Of a DNA stretch of 64,000 bases, positions 53,763 through 62,437 are shown piece by piece. Each line of letters opens with the position of its first letter. The stretch's first letter is position 1. The notes beneath the pieces were generated by a model, which was not told where the DNA came from, did no database searches, and worked only from the letters and a program-made list of their open reading frames with translations. The translations under genes were made by a program, and so were the position numbers. The stretch comes from SB11 sp035906255 (GTDB lineage: Bacteria > Bacteroidota > Bacteroidia > UBA8524). The stretch spans positions 1 to 64,000 of the forward strand of contig JAMIFM010000036.1 of assembly GCA_035906255.1 (NCBI GenBank), read 5' to 3'.

Positions 53763-54542
53763 GTGAGCGACACGAAAAAGCCTTTAATTTTAGTAACCAA
53801 CGATGATGGCATATCAGCCCCCGGTATCCGTTTTTTAGTAGAATTGATGAAGCAATTGGGCGACGTGATAATAGTAGCCCCTGCGGGCCCGCAATCGGGT
53901 ATGGGGCACGCTATTACTATATCGAAACCATTGCGTTTGGATAAAGTGGATTTATATCCCGGTATCGAAGCTTACCAAGCATCTGGTACCCCTGTAGATT
54001 GTGTGAAGATGGCTGTTGATGTGGTATTGCACCGCAAACCAGATTTATTGGTATCAGGTATCAACCACGGTTCCAACTCGTCAATAAACGTAATCTATTC
54101 AGGCACCATGTCAGCAGCTGTTGAAGGGGCGATAGAAGGCATACCTTCTGTTGGCTTCTCGTTGTGCGATTACAGTTACTCAGCTAATTTTGCTCCCCTT
54201 GAGAAGTTTGTATTGAGCATTTGCAATAATGTACTTAAAAACGGATTGCCCAAGGGCTCGTTATTAAATGTGAATTTCCCTAAGGTGGATAATGATTCAG
54301 AAATCAAAGGAATTAAGATTTGCCGCCAATGTAAAGGTAAATGGCAAGAGAACTTTGACGAACGTGCCGACCCGGGCGGGCGCAAGTACTATTGGCTAAC
54401 CGGACGCTTTTTGAATGAAGACCACGGTGAAGATACTGATGAATGGGCACTTGCAAATAATTATGTTTCAGTGGTTCCCACACAATTCGACCTTACAGCG
54501 TACCATGCAATTCCCTATTTGAACGACTGGGATTTGCAATAA
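53763..54542 (+). CDS. surE: 5'/3'-nucleotidase SurE
   Basis: SurE removes phosphate from nucleoside monophosphates. The 259-residue protein has the metal-binding TNDDGISAPG near the N-terminus, APAGPQSGMGHAIT, SGTPVDCVKMA and SGINHGSNSS. It starts at GTG 53763 and is 39 bp after the DUF3467 gene. Confidence 0.94.
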   Translation: MSDTKKPLILVTNDDGISAPGIRFLVELMKQLGDVIIVAPAGPQSGMGHAITISKPLRLDKVDLYPGIEAYQASGTPVDCVKMAVDVVLHRKPDLLVSGINHGSNSSINVIYSGTMSAAVEGAIEGIPSVGFSLCDYSYSANFAPLEKFVLSICNNVLKNGLPKGSLLNVNFPKVDNDSEIKGIKICRQCKGKWQENFDERADPGGRKYYWLTGRFLNEDHGEDTDEWALANNYVSVVPTQFDLTAYHAIPYLNDWDLQ

Positions 54543-54679
54543 TGAGTAAAAAGAGGGTGAAAATACCTGTACTAAATTAAATACTTAGCCAACAAATTTG
54601 TGGTGGATATGTGTTTAACCGAAAGAAATTATTTAACGCAGATGCAGCAATTTTGTTCCTGTAAATAAATAATTGCTGT

Positions 54680-54796
54680 ATGTTATTAATGATTATCCCT
54701 AGCATTGCCGATGTGGTATTGGCTTCTGTAGTTTGCTTAGGTCTTGTGGTTATGATGATTGACATCGCCTCTAAGAAAAAGCAAAAAGCGGCTTAA
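54680..54796 (+). CDS. Possible 38-residue single-span membrane peptide
   Basis: An ATG at 54680 opens a 38-codon frame encoding a hydrophobic stretch (SIADVVLASVVCLGLVVMMI) followed by a basic tail (ASKKKQKAA). The frame is followed 28 bp later by a hairpin terminator, which supports a real small transcript. Composition resembles small stress or regulatory membrane peptides. No homologue is known to me. The rest of the 54543-55022 gap holds the two terminators listed here and no other gene. Confidence 0.4.
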   Translation: MLLMIIPSIADVVLASVVCLGLVVMMIDIASKKKQKAA

Positions 54797-54823
54797 ACTC
54801 ATCAGGTAGGTTTAACAATCAAA

Positions 54824-54876
54824 AAAAGCCATTGGAATAGCTGATAACTATCAGTTAACCGATGGCTTTTGTGTTT
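54824..54876 (+). terminator. Terminator after the small membrane-peptide ORF
   Basis: AAAAGCCAT and ATGGCTTTT close a hairpin with a further inner pairing (CTGATA/TATCAG), followed by GTGTTTTT. Confidence 0.65.
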
Positions 54877-54960
54877 TTACTTATTAATTAATCACCAATT
54901 CTTAAGTTTAGTTATTATAGATAGATAATAAGATTGGGGTAGTGCTATATAAATCCGTAT

Positions 54961-55005
54961 AAAAAGAATGCCCCGTTATTAAAGGACATTTTAATAACGG
55001 GGGCA
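54961..55005 (-). terminator. Terminator of dapA
   Basis: On the minus strand a 13-bp stem CCCCGTTATTAAA/TTTAATAACGGGG is followed by CATTCTTTTT. It lies about 20 bp after the dapA stop. Confidence 0.8.
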
Positions 55006-55022
55006 ATATATTTTTAGGAATC

Positions 55023-55895
55023 TTAATAATTCTTAGCCATATCAAGCAGCTTAGCCTTTACCTCATCGTTTACGGGGTAAAGCGGCAGGCGCACATGAGT
55101 ACCGCATATATTCATGTAGTTTAGCAACTCTTTAACGCCACCGGGGCTACCGTCGGCAAAAATTCCGATGCTCAAATCCAGTAGTTTGTAATGCAGTTTA
55201 CGGGCAGCAACATAATCGCCGGCAAGCGCAAGGCGTACCATTTCGCTCCAATCAGCAGGGTAAGCATTGGCAATTACTGAAATCACACCGTCCATACCTG
55301 CACCAATTAGCGGCAAAGTAATCGCATCATCACCGCTGATAACCAAAAAGTCATCAGGCTTATTTTTGATAATGGCCATACACTGCTCCATGTTACCGCT
55401 GGCTTCTTTCATCCCGATAATATTGGGGTGTTTGGCAAGGGTAAGAGTGGTTGCAGCCGTCATATTACTACCTGTACGTCCCGGTACATTGTATAGTATC
55501 ACGGGGCGGGGGCAGGCATCAGCTATGGCTGTATAGTGGTGGATTAAACCTTGTTGGTTGGGTTTATTGTAATAAGGGCTAACGGATAATACAGCATCAA
55601 AACCTGTAAAATCAAAAGCGGCAATAGTTTCCAGTATTTCGGCCGTATTGTTACCGCCGATACCCATTACCAATGGCACACGGCCATTATTAACCCGCTT
55701 TATTGTATCAACCACTTGCTGTTTTTCTTGTTTATTCAGGGTGGCAGTTTCTCCGGTAGTACCTAAAATAACGATGTACTCGCATTTTCCGTTGATAATA
55801 TGGTTGGTAACGTTTTCCAAACCTTCAAAATCAACCTCGTTGTTTGCTTTAAACGGGGTAACAATGGCTACACCCGTGCCTCTGAATTTATTCAT
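55023..55895 (-). CDS. dapA: 4-hydroxy-tetrahydrodipicolinate synthase
   Basis: DapA condenses pyruvate with aspartate semialdehyde, the first committed step of lysine and diaminopimelate synthesis. The 290-residue TIM barrel shows GTTGETATLN, the Tyr of VILYNVPGRTG and the Schiff-base Lys in GMKEASGNM. ISGDDAITLPLIGAG follows. It is read together with the downstream-oriented neighbour at 55923. Confidence 0.95.
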   Translation of the reverse strand: MNKFRGTGVAIVTPFKANNEVDFEGLENVTNHIINGKCEYIVILGTTGETATLNKQEKQQVVDTIKRVNNGRVPLVMGIGGNNTAEILETIAAFDFTGFDAVLSVSPYYNKPNQQGLIHHYTAIADACPRPVILYNVPGRTGSNMTAATTLTLAKHPNIIGMKEASGNMEQCMAIIKNKPDDFLVISGDDAITLPLIGAGMDGVISVIANAYPADWSEMVRLALAGDYVAARKLHYKLLDLSIGIFADGSPGGVKELLNYMNICGTHVRLPLYPVNDEVKAKLLDMAKNY

Positions 55896-55922
55896 GTATC
55901 AAGTGGTTTTGGGCTGCAAAAT

Positions 55923-56444
55923 TCAGCCAATTTTTTGTAAATAATGTAATAGTTGAGAAACAAAGTCACTCTCTTTAGTTTCCAGCATCAAATCGTAAGC
56001 GTCGGAATAGGTTTGAGAATACCTGCCTACCGTACATTTGGCCGAAGATTTCACCATCAGGTAGGGGAAAATAACACTGTTATTAGTACTGATATTTATC
56101 AGGTAATCAAACGCAGTATTGAGGTACGACTTTAGGTTGATATGTACAGGCAAGCCCGCCCAGTTCAGGTGGGTACGGTTAAAATACTCGTTACCGTATG
56201 CGATGTGAAGATTTGGAGGGAATTTTTTAGCATTGAAATACCCCATTAGCAGTACTTCCTTTTTTTGGCCGCGTAAAATTTCGGCTAATTGCAACGCTGT
56301 TTTTTGCTCAACATCGTTATCAGCATCAAACACAATCCCAATAAGTTTGGCGTTTTCCAACGGAGTAAACCTACGGTCGCGGTGTTTTTTCTTTTTCACC
56401 TCGGCCTTATAGTAATAAAGTCCTATGCGTTGTTTAATTCCCAA
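55923..56444 (-). CDS. Conserved hypothetical protein next to dapA (DUF6913-like)
   Basis: This 173-residue protein starts at a TTG and has a basic N-terminus (YYYKAEVKKKKHRDRRF), then alternating strands and helices (LIGIVFDADNDVEQKTALQL, KEVLLMGYFN, HLNWAGLPVHI). No catalytic motif is seen. It is immediately upstream of dapA (27 bp) on the same strand. A similar gene often neighbours dapA in Bacteroidota (DUF6913), from memory and unverified. The function is unknown. Confidence 0.7.
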   Translation of the reverse strand: MGIKQRIGLYYYKAEVKKKKHRDRRFTPLENAKLIGIVFDADNDVEQKTALQLAEILRGQKKEVLLMGYFNAKKFPPNLHIAYGNEYFNRTHLNWAGLPVHINLKSYLNTAFDYLINISTNNSVIFPYLMVKSSAKCTVGRYSQTYSDAYDLMLETKESDFVSQLLHYLQKIG

Positions 56445-56605
56445 GTACGATGTTGTGTGTTACTACAAATATACGATAAATAGGGGAGGGCGGGATACTT
56501 TGTGCTATTCCGGCAAGGGAGGTTTATATAACCTTTGGACAGAACTGTAAAAGTTCATAGTATTATAAAACCCATTTAGGTAAGTAGATTGTAATAATTT
56601 AATAT

Positions 56606-56660
56606 GCCACAAAGGCACGAAGGCACTAATAAGTTAGTAGTGCCTTCGTGCCTTTGTGGC
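56606..56660. repeat. 23-bp perfect inverted repeat between dapA unit and ligA
   Basis: GCCACAAAGGCACGAAGGCA (first 20 of 23) is repeated inverted at 56638-56660 around a 9-base loop. The sequence resembles common Bacteroidota TTTGTGGC strings, one more of which is near 36330. It could stop transcription of ligA (minus strand), but no T-tract follows. The remaining 56445-56757 gap shows nothing else. Confidence 0.85.
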
Positions 56661-56757
56661 CAACAGAGCGTAGTTTTAATTTTTGAGATAAATGTGTGAA
56701 CAATTGGGGTGCAGAATTTCATATTCTACATAATGAGTTAAAATTAGCAGGTACGGA

Positions 56758-58836
56758 CTAACCATTAATCATCGCCATAAACTCTTGTTCGCTAATGATG
56801 GTAATGCCTAAATCAGTAGCTTTTTTCAGTTTTTCAGGCCCCATTTTATCACCTGCTACCAAGTAATCTAATTTACCTGATACACCGCTAACGTTACGGC
56901 CGCCATTGTTTTCAATCAAGGCTTTCAAATCATCACGACCGATACTGAAAACACCCGACACTAAGAAACTCTTGCCTTGCAGTTTTTCGCTGCGTTCAAT
57001 GCTGGTATCTTCCTCAATTTCAAAGCGTAAGCCGTTGTCTTTCATTTTCTGAATGATGACTCGGTTGTTTTCATCACTAAAAAAGCGGACAACATTCACG
57101 GCAATACGTTCTCCTATATCATGTATGGCCGACATTTCTTCAACTGAGGCGGCGGCCAAAGCATCAATGTTTTTAAAGTGTTTAGCCAGCTTTTTGGCAA
57201 CGGTTTCGCCTACCATACGGATACCCAGTGCAAACAGTAAACGTTCAAACGGAATTTGTTTAGAAAGTTCAATACCCTTTAAAATATTCTGTACTGATTT
57301 TTCCTGCAATGAGCGTTTTTTCTTTTCGCCCAAATCATCGCCAACCTCAAACTCAAGTCCTATTAATTGCTCGTAGGTAAGCGTATATAAATCAGCATAG
57401 CTGCTAATCAATCCTTTATCGTACAATCCGCTGATAGTTTCAGCGCCAATACTACTGATATCCATCGCACGGCGACCTATAAAATGGTCTATTTTACCTT
57501 TTAGTTGGGGCTTGCAACCGCTTTCGTTGGGGCAATAGTGTATTGCTTCGCCGTCTTTACGCTGCAATTCAGTGCCGCATTCGGGGCAATGAGTTGCATA
57601 CATAATTTTGGCAGCATCGGGGCGGCGTTTGCTTTCATCAACACCCGTTACTTTAGGTATAATCTCACCGCCCTTTTCCACAAACACTGTATCGTTTTCA
57701 TGCAAGTCAAGGCGGTCAATCTCATCAGCATTATACAAACTGGCTCTCTTTACTGTTGTGCCTGCTAAAAATACAGGGGTAAGGTTGGCAACGGGCGTAA
57801 TAGCACCCGTGCGCCCCACTTGGTAAGTAACTTTCTCAAGCAGGGTTGATGCACTTTCTGCTTTGTATTTAAATGATATTGCCCAGCGTGGAACTTTGGC
57901 CGTAAAGCCCAGCTCTTGCTGTTGCAGGTAGTTGTTTACTTTAAGTACCACCCCGTCAATATCATAACTGAGGTTGTGGCGTTCAGTATCGTATTTTTTG
58001 ATAAAAGCCATCACCTCATCCAAGTTGCGACATAGTTTATAATGGTCGCTCACTTTAAAACCCCATTGTTCTGCTTTTTTCAAATTTTCGGCATGGGTTT
58101 CGGCAACAGGGGTATCAGTATAAATGTAGTACAAGAAGGCATCCAGCGGACGTTTGGCAACCTCTTTCGGGTCTTGCTGTTTCATAGTCCCCGATGCAAA
58201 GTTGCGGGGGTTCTTATACAAACGTTCCTTTATCTCGTCCTCATCCAAGCCTTTTTCGCGCAGTTCGGCAGCCAGTTTATCCTTTAACCGTTCAAAAGTT
58301 TTAAGGTGCATAAAAATCTCACCGCGTATTTCAAACTCTTCGGGGTAATCGCCGGGAGGCAACTTGTGCGGAATGCTTTTTATGGTTTTAACGTTGTTGG
58401 TAACATCGTCGCCCTGCACACCGTCGCCGCGCGTAACGGCTCGAACCAACTCGCCTTTTTTATAGGTAATGCTGATAGCAAGCCCGTCAAACTTCAATTC
58501 CACCACATATTCAAACCCATCGCCAATGGATTTGCGGATGCGGTTATCAAACTCAGCCAGTTCTTCTTCGCTATAAGTATTCCCCAAACTCATCATGGGG
58601 TACTTGTGCTTCACCGTCACAAACTCTTTGGTGATGGCACCGCCCACTTGCTGGGTGGGGGAGTTGGGGTGCATCAACTCAGGGTATTCAGCTTCCAGCT
58701 TTTCCAGTTCTTTTAGCAGAAAATCAAAATCGGTATCGCTGATTACAGGTTGCGAAAGCACATAATAGCGGTAGTTATGGTCGGCCAGTTCGGCGGTCAG
58801 TTTATCAATACGTAGTTTAGCTTCTTCGCGGGTCAT
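56758..58836 (-). CDS. ligA: NAD-dependent DNA ligase
   Basis: LigA seals nicks in DNA with NAD+. From ATG 58836 the protein is 692 residues: Ia domain (LTAELADHNYRYYVLSQPVI), adenylation Lys in VELKFDGLAI, OB fold, Cys4 zinc finger (CPECGTELQ, CPNESGCKP), helix-hairpin-helix domain and a C-terminal BRCT domain (SGVFSIGRDDLKALIENNGG). All domains are complete. A TTG four codons upstream is an alternative but less likely start. Confidence 0.97.
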   Translation of the reverse strand: MTREEAKLRIDKLTAELADHNYRYYVLSQPVISDTDFDFLLKELEKLEAEYPELMHPNSPTQQVGGAITKEFVTVKHKYPMMSLGNTYSEEELAEFDNRIRKSIGDGFEYVVELKFDGLAISITYKKGELVRAVTRGDGVQGDDVTNNVKTIKSIPHKLPPGDYPEEFEIRGEIFMHLKTFERLKDKLAAELREKGLDEDEIKERLYKNPRNFASGTMKQQDPKEVAKRPLDAFLYYIYTDTPVAETHAENLKKAEQWGFKVSDHYKLCRNLDEVMAFIKKYDTERHNLSYDIDGVVLKVNNYLQQQELGFTAKVPRWAISFKYKAESASTLLEKVTYQVGRTGAITPVANLTPVFLAGTTVKRASLYNADEIDRLDLHENDTVFVEKGGEIIPKVTGVDESKRRPDAAKIMYATHCPECGTELQRKDGEAIHYCPNESGCKPQLKGKIDHFIGRRAMDISSIGAETISGLYDKGLISSYADLYTLTYEQLIGLEFEVGDDLGEKKKRSLQEKSVQNILKGIELSKQIPFERLLFALGIRMVGETVAKKLAKHFKNIDALAAASVEEMSAIHDIGERIAVNVVRFFSDENNRVIIQKMKDNGLRFEIEEDTSIERSEKLQGKSFLVSGVFSIGRDDLKALIENNGGRNVSGVSGKLDYLVAGDKMGPEKLKKATDLGITIISEQEFMAMING

Positions 58837-59070
58837 AGGTGGTTGCAAGTTAAAACAGTTTGCAGATTTTTTAAACCCGACTGTGTTTAAGAAATTGGGA
58901 GTACATCAACGCCAAGGATATTTACACGTTTGTACAAAAAATGAACACGTTGGTGAAAACATCGAAAATTGTTTTTGAACAATTGGGAATTTGACAGTAC
59001 AATCACAACAGTGTGTTTTGTGGCGGATGCTGAAAAGCCTTAACAGAGTAAGCAACTAAACTACCTACCG

Positions 59071-60729
59071 ATGAAAAACCCATTACCAATTAAATTAAAA
59101 TTTTTATCAGCCTTAGCATTTTTGTTGCTGAGTTCCGTAGCATTTGGACAAAACTTGGTTCAAAACGGAAGTTTTGAATTGTCTTCCCCATTTGTTCCAG
59201 ATACACCTGCGTATTATTCATTTATTACTCAGACTTCAGCAACAACGATTGCCAATTGGACCCGAACCGGCAATGTTGATCTTCACCATGCAAGGCATCA
59301 TAGTATGGGCTGCCCTCCGGGTGGGGATACGCAGCACGTAGATTTAAACAAGACGGGAACACTTACTCAGACAATAACAGGTTTAGCAACAGGTGGAAAA
59401 TACACATTGACCTTTTATTCTAGTGTGCATGCTCTAATGTTTTGTGGTGGTACTTCGTCGGCGACTGTAACATTTGGCACAATGGTAAACCAGACACTAA
59501 ATCTTACTTCTTCAGATAAACCGTGGACGTTACATACCTTTACTTTTACCGCAAATGCAACTTCAGCTGTTTTATCCATGTCAAGTAATGGTAGTTGTTA
59601 CGACTATGGTGGGGTACTGTTTGATTTATTTTCAATCATTCCGCTATGCGATACGGGATGCCAAGACGATGATTGGTACGAAATGGGAACAACACTTGCA
59701 CCTATGTCAAATACAGTAAGAGCATACCGGATAGGGGATGCTTTAATAGGCACTAGTAATCCTTATTATTGGAATTATAAGTTGGTGATTGATAACCGTG
59801 AAGACATCCACCAACAAAATAATTTGCGTAATGCTATTCACGCTACAGCTAGGCATACTCAATGCAGTTTTGGGTACGGAATATTGGTAAACACCAATCG
59901 ACTGGGTGGAACTAAGGCTTTTGCGGCACAAGGTGACAGTATAGACAGGGCGGTGATATTTGGCAATGGTAAAAGCTGGTTCAGCAATGTGATGACATTG
60001 GGTGGAAACGCACCCGCTGATGCTTGCGAAGATTTCCCATCTGTTCATATTCTTACTATCAATGGTACAGGTTTGATTAACGGAATGAATTTAACTTCTG
60101 ACAGCAGGTTTAAAACCGATGTAAAACCCATTGAAAAAACCGATGAGATTATCAATAAACTGAACCCTGTTATTTACAAGTTTAAAACAGAGGAGTTTAA
60201 AGACAGGAATTTCCCCGCGGGAAATACCTACGGTTTCATAGCCCAAGAGTTGAAAGAAGTGCTGCCATACACAGTTACCGAAGAAACCGACGGGTATTTG
60301 TCTGTTAACTACATTGCTATTATCCCTGTGCTTACTCAAGCAATTAAAGAGCAACAAGAAAAAATTAAGAAGCTGGAAGAAAAGGTGGCTGTAATGGAAG
60401 GTATTAATAAACAACAAGGTACGCTTGAAGGTAGCACCGAGCCTCAGAAAGTTGAGATAAACAAAACAGCAATGTTGATGCAAAACAACCCTAACCCGCT
60501 GAGTGATGTAACCTTTATTGATTACTACTTGCCTGCTACTACTGTATCGGCATTTATAAAAGTTACCGATAACAACGGTCGTTTAATTCAGGCATTCCCG
60601 ATTGAAAAAACAGGGTATGGTCAATTAGAATTAAATTGTTTGAACATGGCCACCGGTACCTACTATTATTCATTGATAGTGGATAACAACGTAATTGCCA
60701 CCAAAACCATGTTAATAGCTAAGCATTAG
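59071..60729 (+). CDS. T9SS cargo protein with DUF642-like domain and S74 chaperone domain
   Basis: This 552-residue protein has a signal peptide (FLSALAFLLLSSVAFG), an N-terminal beta-sandwich like DUF642/choice-of-anchor domains (LVQNGSFELSS, QHVDLNKTGTLTQTITGL), a spacer with repeated His/Cys, an S74 intramolecular-chaperone domain starting SDSRFKTD with Ser343 (NTYGFIAQELKEVLPYTV), a coiled coil (KEQQEKIKKLEEKV) and a C-terminal T9SS sorting domain (NNPNPLSDVTFIDYYL, GTYYYSLIVDNN). S74 domains trimerise and can cleave themselves at the Ser. It probably forms a surface or fibre-like protein. Gap 58849-59070 has no clear elements. Confidence 0.85.
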   Translation: MKNPLPIKLKFLSALAFLLLSSVAFGQNLVQNGSFELSSPFVPDTPAYYSFITQTSATTIANWTRTGNVDLHHARHHSMGCPPGGDTQHVDLNKTGTLTQTITGLATGGKYTLTFYSSVHALMFCGGTSSATVTFGTMVNQTLNLTSSDKPWTLHTFTFTANATSAVLSMSSNGSCYDYGGVLFDLFSIIPLCDTGCQDDDWYEMGTTLAPMSNTVRAYRIGDALIGTSNPYYWNYKLVIDNREDIHQQNNLRNAIHATARHTQCSFGYGILVNTNRLGGTKAFAAQGDSIDRAVIFGNGKSWFSNVMTLGGNAPADACEDFPSVHILTINGTGLINGMNLTSDSRFKTDVKPIEKTDEIINKLNPVIYKFKTEEFKDRNFPAGNTYGFIAQELKEVLPYTVTEETDGYLSVNYIAIIPVLTQAIKEQQEKIKKLEEKVAVMEGINKQQGTLEGSTEPQKVEINKTAMLMQNNPNPLSDVTFIDYYLPATTVSAFIKVTDNNGRLIQAFPIEKTGYGQLELNCLNMATGTYYYSLIVDNNVIATKTMLIAKH

Positions 60730-60755
60730 AAAGAGTAGTTAGCCTATGATAGATG

Positions 60756-60796
60756 CAGGATGCTAAGGGTAAAACCTTACGCATCCTGTTTTTTTT
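60756..60796 (+). terminator. Terminator after the S74 cargo gene
   Basis: CAGGATGC and GCATCCTG, with an inner AAGG/CCTT, form a hairpin followed by eight T residues. Confidence 0.85.
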
Positions 60797-60868
60797 AACG
60801 GGGGTGAAACCCCATTTTATCAATAATTACAAAGGGCTGTCTCAAAAGTAAATACACGCGCAGTTTTC

Positions 60869-60960
60869 TCGTCATTGCGAGGTCTTCCGAAGCAATCCCG
60901 CGCAATCAATACAAACGGATTGCTTCAAAACTCAAAAGCAGTTTTTCGCAATAACGACGA
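60869..60960. repeat. Dispersed repeat element, copy D (92-bp hairpin)
   Basis: The element begins TCGTCATTGCGA and ends TCGCAATAACGACGA, with inner GAAGCAATCC and GGATTGCTTC, giving nested inverted repeats. Its right part is nearly the reverse complement of 23192-23235. The CTCGTCATTGCGAGG and GAAGCAATCC strings also recur in the 257-bp tandem units. Confidence 0.8.
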
Positions 60961-60984
60961 CTTGCCTCTTAATCCACCACCAAA

Positions 60985-61995
60985 TCAAATTCCCTTTAAA
61001 AACTCAATAGTATTCACCCCGTCGGCATAATCCCACAACGCAGGGTTTTGTGTTTCACCCGGAGCAATCACATTTCCTAAATCAGCCTCACTCACCACAC
61101 ATTGTATTTCCTCGGCGTGTTCAGCAACAAACGCTTTCATATCATCCAAGTGCTCATAAAAAGCATAGTTTACCGTACCAATGGGGGCATAAATTTTTTC
61201 ATCTTCCCTAAACAACATAAAGCCGTTATCAAGGTGCGCATCCATATTCATTAACAACAATGCCCTGTGGTACACATAGTTATTTGCATACTTGTTGTGG
61301 TTTATCAAATCGCCGTAGGGTAAGGTATTGTCAATAAACTTTACAATATCAAACCCTTTGGGTAGCCATACTTGGGTAACATTACGGCAACCCTTGCCAA
61401 AATACCCCGTAATATCTCCCGCAATTTTTGTCATCGTTTCAGGGCTTTCGTTACCCGTTAGTACCGCAATACTGTTGCGGTTTTTACGGATAACATTGGG
61501 GTATTTGCTAAAATAGTACTCAAAATAGCGAGCCGTATTGTTACTGCCTGTAGCAATTACAGCATCCAGTTTTTCAATACGTTCAGCCGTTTGTATATAG
61601 CCCGCCATTTCAGGGTCGGCCTGTATCAATGTATCCACAAAAAACGTAATCAGTTCCTCGTCCTCGCTTGATGGCTTCACTACTACCTTATTACCCGTAA
61701 TCAATACACTGATAATATCGTGCAACCCCACCAAGGGAATATTACCTGCCGCAATAATCCCAACCGTTTTGGGGTGGGCATTATCTGTTATCTGTTCCCT
61801 GTCAATCCATTGTTGCAGGCTTTCAGGAGTAAGTTTTTTGCTCCAATAGTCAACAGCTAATCCAATGTTTTCAGGGGTAAACCATTGGTTGGCGGTATAA
61901 GCTTTGTGCATGGCAAGCACCAGTTCAGCGTCGCTTCTGTCCCCCAATACTTTGCCGGTATAGTACAAAGCGTTTAAAATATCATTCAGTTTCAT
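60985..61995 (-). CDS. Acyl-CoA reductase (LuxC-like)
   Basis: The 336-residue protein resembles the LuxC family, which reduces fatty acyl-CoA or acyl-enzyme to aldehyde with NADPH. It has GIIAAGNIPLVGLHD, a nucleotide-binding site around VVKPSSEDEELI, VIATGSNNTARYF and the probable nucleophile Cys in FGKGCRNVTQVWLP. It is divergent from the ferredoxin gene at 62076, an arrangement common in Bacteroidota. No luciferase genes are near, so it does not indicate light production. Confidence 0.88.
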   Translation of the reverse strand: MKLNDILNALYYTGKVLGDRSDAELVLAMHKAYTANQWFTPENIGLAVDYWSKKLTPESLQQWIDREQITDNAHPKTVGIIAAGNIPLVGLHDIISVLITGNKVVVKPSSEDEELITFFVDTLIQADPEMAGYIQTAERIEKLDAVIATGSNNTARYFEYYFSKYPNVIRKNRNSIAVLTGNESPETMTKIAGDITGYFGKGCRNVTQVWLPKGFDIVKFIDNTLPYGDLINHNKYANNYVYHRALLLMNMDAHLDNGFMLFREDEKIYAPIGTVNYAFYEHLDDMKAFVAEHAEEIQCVVSEADLGNVIAPGETQNPALWDYADGVNTIEFLKGI

Positions 61996-62049
61996 TCTAA
62001 ATTATAAAAATCAAAGGTCGTACGTTAGGTAAATACCCTGTACGAGTAG

Positions 62050-62057
62050 TAATTTTG
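62050..62057 (+). promoter_or_regulatory. -7 element (TAATTTTG) of the ferredoxin gene
   Basis: TAATTTTG lies 18 bp before ATG 62076 and overlaps the longer open frame that begins at 62055, so the ATG is the real start. The -33 region is weak. Confidence 0.55.
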
Positions 62058-62075
62058 CAAAAATACAATTTTGCC

Positions 62076-62420
62076 ATGGCTATAATCATAACCGAAGAGT
62101 GCATTAATTGTGGTGCTTGTGAACCCGAGTGCCCCAATACTGCCATATATGAAGCGGGTGTTTTGTGGGCATACGGTGATGGGAACGAGATTAGCGGTAC
62201 ATTTTCATACGACGGCAGAGAATTGAATGCCGAAGAAAAGCACGAGCCGATAAATAAAGAAGTATATTACATTGTACCTGATAAATGCACGGAGTGCGAA
62301 GGGTTTCACGAAGAACCCCAATGTGCTGCCGTGTGCCCTGTTGACTGTTGCGTGCCCGACCCCGACCACGTGGAAACTAAGGAGCACCTGTTGAACAAAA
62401 AAGAGTGGTTGCATTTATAA
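62076..62420 (+). CDS. Alvin-type 2[4Fe-4S] ferredoxin
   Basis: From ATG 62076 the protein is 114 residues. The first cluster is bound by Cys9, Cys12, Cys15 and Cys19 (CINCGACEPECP). The second motif is CTECEGFHEEPQCAAVC, in which eight residues separate the second and third Cys, the insertion that marks Alvin-type ferredoxins; VDCCVPDPDH and a C-terminal helix follow. It carries low-potential electrons; its partner is unknown, although the divergent acyl-CoA reductase is a candidate. Confidence 0.92.
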   Translation: MAIIITEECINCGACEPECPNTAIYEAGVLWAYGDGNEISGTFSYDGRELNAEEKHEPINKEVYYIVPDKCTECEGFHEEPQCAAVCPVDCCVPDPDHVETKEHLLNKKEWLHL

Positions 62421-62437
62421 TCCCTTAAACTAATTGT

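Noticed and set aside
54577..54765. Leftward 62-codon ORF
   Set aside because: It has no export signal or promoter and is antisense to the more plausible 38-codon membrane peptide.
60985..61995. Bioluminescence (lux) operon
   Set aside because: Only a LuxC-type reductase is present; luxA, B, D and E are absent.
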